Assembly (NCBI RefSeq): GCF_000499845.2
Contig: NC_023755.2
Span: 36,034,023 to 36,098,022 of the forward strand
Reading direction: 5' to 3'
Origin: Phaseolus vulgaris
Taxonomy: Eukaryota > Streptophyta > Magnoliopsida > Fabales > Fabaceae
Length of the DNA: 64,000 bases
A program made the position numbers and the translations under genes. Of the stretch, positions 60,722-64,000 are shown piece by piece (position 1 is the first letter of the stretch; every line of letters begins with the position of its first letter). Below the pieces are notes generated by a model. The model was not told the origin of the DNA, did not search any database, and saw nothing but the letters and a program-made list of their open reading frames with translations.

Positions 60722-63219
60722 TTAGCTCCAACTGAATCTATTCAAGTCCAGTTGTTTACAAGTGGTTGCAGCTTCATTGTCTCCATGGTTGTTTAGGTCC
60801 AATCTTGTTGCTACAAAGTAAGAAGCTGGCATTCTATAATCTTGACAAACTTTTTCATCCACTGCTTTCATTGTTTCTGTCTTGATTCTGTTTCGGTGTT
60901 GGAACTCTCCTTCTGACTGGCTTTCTTTGATCAGGCTTTCAGGATACATGCTGCTTCTATTTTCTGTTTCTCTTTCAAGTCCAATGGACATGGATAAGTT
61001 GCCAGGACCGGTTTCAGCGGCATACTTTCTTCTTTCTTCAGTTTTGCTCAATGGGGCAAGGAAGGTGTTCTTTTTTCCATCATCACACCACTTCAGTTCA
61101 GAGTTCCTAAGATTGTTGCGAGCATCTGTGCTTTCCTTTTGTTCCATGAACACATGGCTGTTGAATTGTCTTAGGCTATTTTGAATCTTTTGCTCCTTTT
61201 GTAATATGTCACAGGATGTGAGGCAACTGTCCATTGAGCAATCGTTTGGCTGGTTGGTATGTGTTTGCTGAGGGCAAAATCCTTGCAATTCCTTCAGCTC
61301 TGAGAATGCTGAGTTAAGGCACTGAGATGAGACTTTGGACACCAGCTCTGATAGTTGAACTTTGGCAGTTTCAAGTCCTATTATTCCCAAATTCTGTCTG
61401 CCAAGAGTATCCTGAGCTTTCTCCAACACAGACTGAAGGTATTTTCCTTGGGCCTCTATCCTAAGCTGCAGGTGTTTTTGTACCTGAGAGTTCAGGATGA
61501 TTTGTAACTTGTAAGAGTTTAATTTTTATGCACTGTTAGTACAAAACCATCTTTGATAAGATTTTTAAGGTAGTTATTGTAAAAGTTAATAAGATATACA
61601 GCAGTTTGTATTTGAATGAAAAATTAAAACCCTTTATACATTAGTTCACAGAATACTTTATTTATTGTAATGGAAAATGCATGCTTAGTAAGTTGCCACT
61701 TTGATGTCACCTCAAGTTGTTCATTGAGCCTTCTCTGCACCTCAATCTGCATTTGCAGTGCCTCGCCTATATGCAAATCTTTGGATAGAAGGCATTGAAA
61801 ATTAGCATGACTGCTACAAAAATATTTAAGCAACTGAATATTCATGTCAAACAAGATTACATGAAGAATGTGAAAAATGTTTAGTTTTTCTTACTTGTTA
61901 GCCTGCGGTCCAAGGCTTAATTTGCTCATGTGAGTTCCACTGGTTTCAGAAAGTCTCTCCCCAGTGGTTGCACTTGTTGCTGTTTAGGTAATTTTAACCA
62001 TCAAAAACAGCTCTATGGCTCATTAGTAGATCAGAAAATGAAAGAGATTGGTATCTTACTCATTTTGTGTGTCACGTTGTTGCTTTGTCCATGCAGATTC
62101 TTGCTCAATCTATACTTCTGGTGACAAAAAAAAAAAATATCAGTAATTGCACTGGACAAGTTAAGATGGAAAAATGAATTCTTGGTTTGTGGCTTTGTGC
62201 ATGTTGTATATGACATTTATCAGTAATTGCACTGGACAAGTTAGGATGGAAAAATGAATTCTTGGTTTGTGGCTTTGTGCATGTTATATACGACATTTTT
62301 TCTTCAAATAATAAATTTCCATATCTCTGTGATGCATCGGACAGGTTAGCTTTGCTAATATATGGTTTATAATTAGCAGCTGCAGAATATAATAAGTCTG
62401 AAACCTAAGACGAATGATGTGAAGATCCCAAAAAAGTAAATATAAGAATATGATCACTATGGTGAAAGAGTGGTAGATCATGATGTGTGCATGACTTCTA
62501 TACACAATATATCAAGTTTTTCACGATAATACATGTGTACATATTAGTGTATTTAAACATTTATGCCAATTACAAAACAAAAATTAGGACAAGAGGAAAG
62601 GAAACAAATTTGGTATGCAAGTTTGTTAATGTGTAACATAACATCCTAACTTGTATGGCGTGGAAGTCTTAAATGCAGAAGAATTTTCTATTCAATGAAA
62701 TGAAAATTTAGGTACATATCAGTAGATAATTTTGGTTAGCAAAAATTATGTTTGATTCTCAACTTAGGAGGGAGAAGGAACCAAAATTCAAATGGTTTAC
62801 AAGTACTGATGAAACGATGCACGTAGTATAATGGTTTTTACCTGAAGATGGCTCTTTAAATGATATAAGGTAAGCCCTGAAATCCCCATGAGTTTCATTA
62901 CTGTTTTTGGAGTTGCTTCTGCAATAGAAATATTGTAATGTGCATTAGTGAACTTAAATTCTACGATCCTCAAGATTTGGTGATGCACAAGGGGACGTGT
63001 GTACTCACTGTCAGCTCCCCCTAACTGATTTACTGCTTCTATGAATCTGGCATGAAGATCTGGTGTCCATTTTAATCTTGGCTTTGCATCAGTTGAAAGC
63101 ACAAGTCCAGAATCTCCAGACCCATTTCCTGTTTGAAGGAACATGTGCCTCTCAGAGGGGATTGGCATTCTGGAAGTAGAATGAATGTTTTTTCCTTGGT
63201 GTCGGTGATGATGGTACAT
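60722..63219 (-). CDS. MYB-CC (GARP-type) transcription factor, MYR1/MYR2-like
   Basis: Nuclear DNA-binding protein of the family that includes PHR1, APL and MYR1/2. Six exons in phase: 63009-63219, 62842-62918, 62060-62117, 61895-61979, 61711-61813 and 60722-61483, giving 431 residues. The MYB-like domain is at about 45-100 (KPRLKWTPDLHARFIEAVNQ, LTLYHLKSHLQKYRL) and the coiled-coil MYB-CC domain at about 158-205 (EALQMQIEVQRRLNEQLEVQ, IEAQGKYLQSVLEKAQDTLG). The long C terminus ends in an LDLN-x-FSW motif preceded by RLDLNNHG, which resembles EAR-type repression motifs. The ATG at 63219 starts MYHHHRHQGKNIHS, the form I recall for legume MYR2-like proteins; the short exon 63307-63341 is probably leader. 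The exon 4/5 junction is unusual: the only in-frame AG acceptor (61813) adds 13 residues (SHANFQCLLSKDL) between GPQAN and HIGEAL. Confidence 0.93.
62141..62300. repeat. 80-bp tandem duplication in intron 2 of the MYB-CC gene
   Basis: Copies 62141-62220 and 62221-62300 start CAGTAATTGCACTGGACAAG and differ at about three clear positions (AAG/AGG, GTTGTATATG/GTTATATACG) and at the extreme end. A recent slippage or repair event; it stays within the intron. Confidence 0.92.
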
Positions 63220-63480
63220 TCCACCTACAAAAGCCACTTATAAGCACCCTAACATATAAAAACTAACAACTTAGTTCCCAGTGCTGAACACCAGTTGTGT
63301 AGTTACCTGATGACCTGTGTGTTCTCTTGCTGACTTTCAACCTATGGAAGATGAAACTAGAGGAAGATTAATTGTTACAAGCCCCAGTACTAAGAAATAA
63401 GATAATTTATGAATGCTTCTTGTGCTTGTCTTGTTTCTCCTATACACACTTCTCTTCAGTGCAAAGCATGCTGAAACTGA

Positions 63481-63488
63481 TATTTATA
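63481..63488 (-). promoter_or_regulatory. Putative TATA box of the MYB-CC gene
   Basis: Reads TATAAATA on the minus strand, about 110 bp upstream of the candidate leader exon ending 63341 and about 260 bp upstream of the ATG. DNA from here to the right edge is probable promoter with no other feature recognised. Confidence 0.45.
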
Positions 63489-64000
63489 TGAGAGCTGGAG
63501 GGGAGCTGGTAATCCAATGGAATCTTGGATAGAACCAATAGAAAACCCAACTTAATCCTTGTGCGGTGACCTGAAAATTAGATATTATTCTTTCCTACTT
63601 TTGTTCACTGGTGGACCCCATTTTCTAGTTCCATTTTCCCATTCTCAGATAGTGCTTTCCATTTGAGTTCCTCCGCAATAAAACTTTGGAAATAATCTAC
63701 TTTTTTTTCCACACACATTACGGGTTCCATGTGTAGGAATTACATATAAATCAAAAGAGTTTTAATGTTTAGATATGTATTAAAAGTTCTGTGCAAATAT
63801 CAATTTCTAAACTGCATTAGGTTCCAGAATTGATCCTTCAAATTTTAACCCAATATGCACTCTTATTCGTTTGCCAGGTAAAAGTGGGAATCATATGCTC
63901 ACATTTGAAGGAGTATTTCCTTTTTTTCTGACTTGGTTTTGGAGAATCTGATATCCCTCTCAACTTGGAACAGCCATCATTTTTTGTTGTAGAGGAAGAT

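Overview
The window is nuclear DNA from a flowering plant. Genes are split by short GT-AG introns, intergenic DNA is very AT-rich, and plant-only families occur (FANTASTIC FOUR, CRIB-type RopGAP, BIC, MYB-CC, plant mobile domain). Protein wording and the repeat types suggest a legume, probably near the soybean/bean group; that is an inference from recall, not a computed placement.

Eight protein genes can be supported. From left to right: the 3' half of an N-carbamoylputrescine amidase gene (+, 79-1373); a FANTASTIC FOUR-domain gene (-, 5705-6439); a RopGAP with CRIB domain (-, 9871-13390); a penta-EF-hand calcium-binding protein (+, 19405-21101); a GH17 beta-1,3-glucanase with a hydrophobic C-terminal tail (-, 25138-28650); ribosomal protein L10a (-, 40396-41966); a BIC-type inhibitor of cryptochrome (-, 53389-53784); and a MYB-CC transcription factor of the MYR/PHL type (-, 60722-63219). 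Exon maps were assembled by hand from splice sites and reading phase; all sum to whole codons. The genes do not form one pathway. Five of the first six match genes that, from memory, sit together in Arabidopsis near At2g27440-At2g27530 (and the paralogous At5g22400-At5g22440 area), so they look like an old conserved gene block rather than a functional cluster.

The rest is repeat-rich intergenic DNA. 28.7-40.4 kb is a gene desert holding an intact 372-bp TRIM retrotransposon with a perfect 5-bp target duplication and several MITEs. 42.2-52.3 kb is a transposon nest: a small Mutator-like MITE beside the L10a promoter, a decayed MULE transposase (-), and a decayed plant-mobile-domain gene (+) broken by a CACTA element with 3-bp duplications and by a 5'-truncated LINE with a 17-bp duplication; a second LINE fragment and a fold-back CACTA MITE follow. 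54.3-60.1 kb holds another TRIM relic, two further Mutator-like elements with 9-10 bp duplications, and a hAT-like element nested in one of them. 13.7-19.3 kb holds a LINE RNase H relic and AT-rich DNA.

I found no evidence of a wholly new biological system. The best leads are the transposase/plant-mobile-domain pair, which may be one composite MULE, a GC-AG intron in the L10a gene, and an unusual exon junction in the MYB-CC gene.
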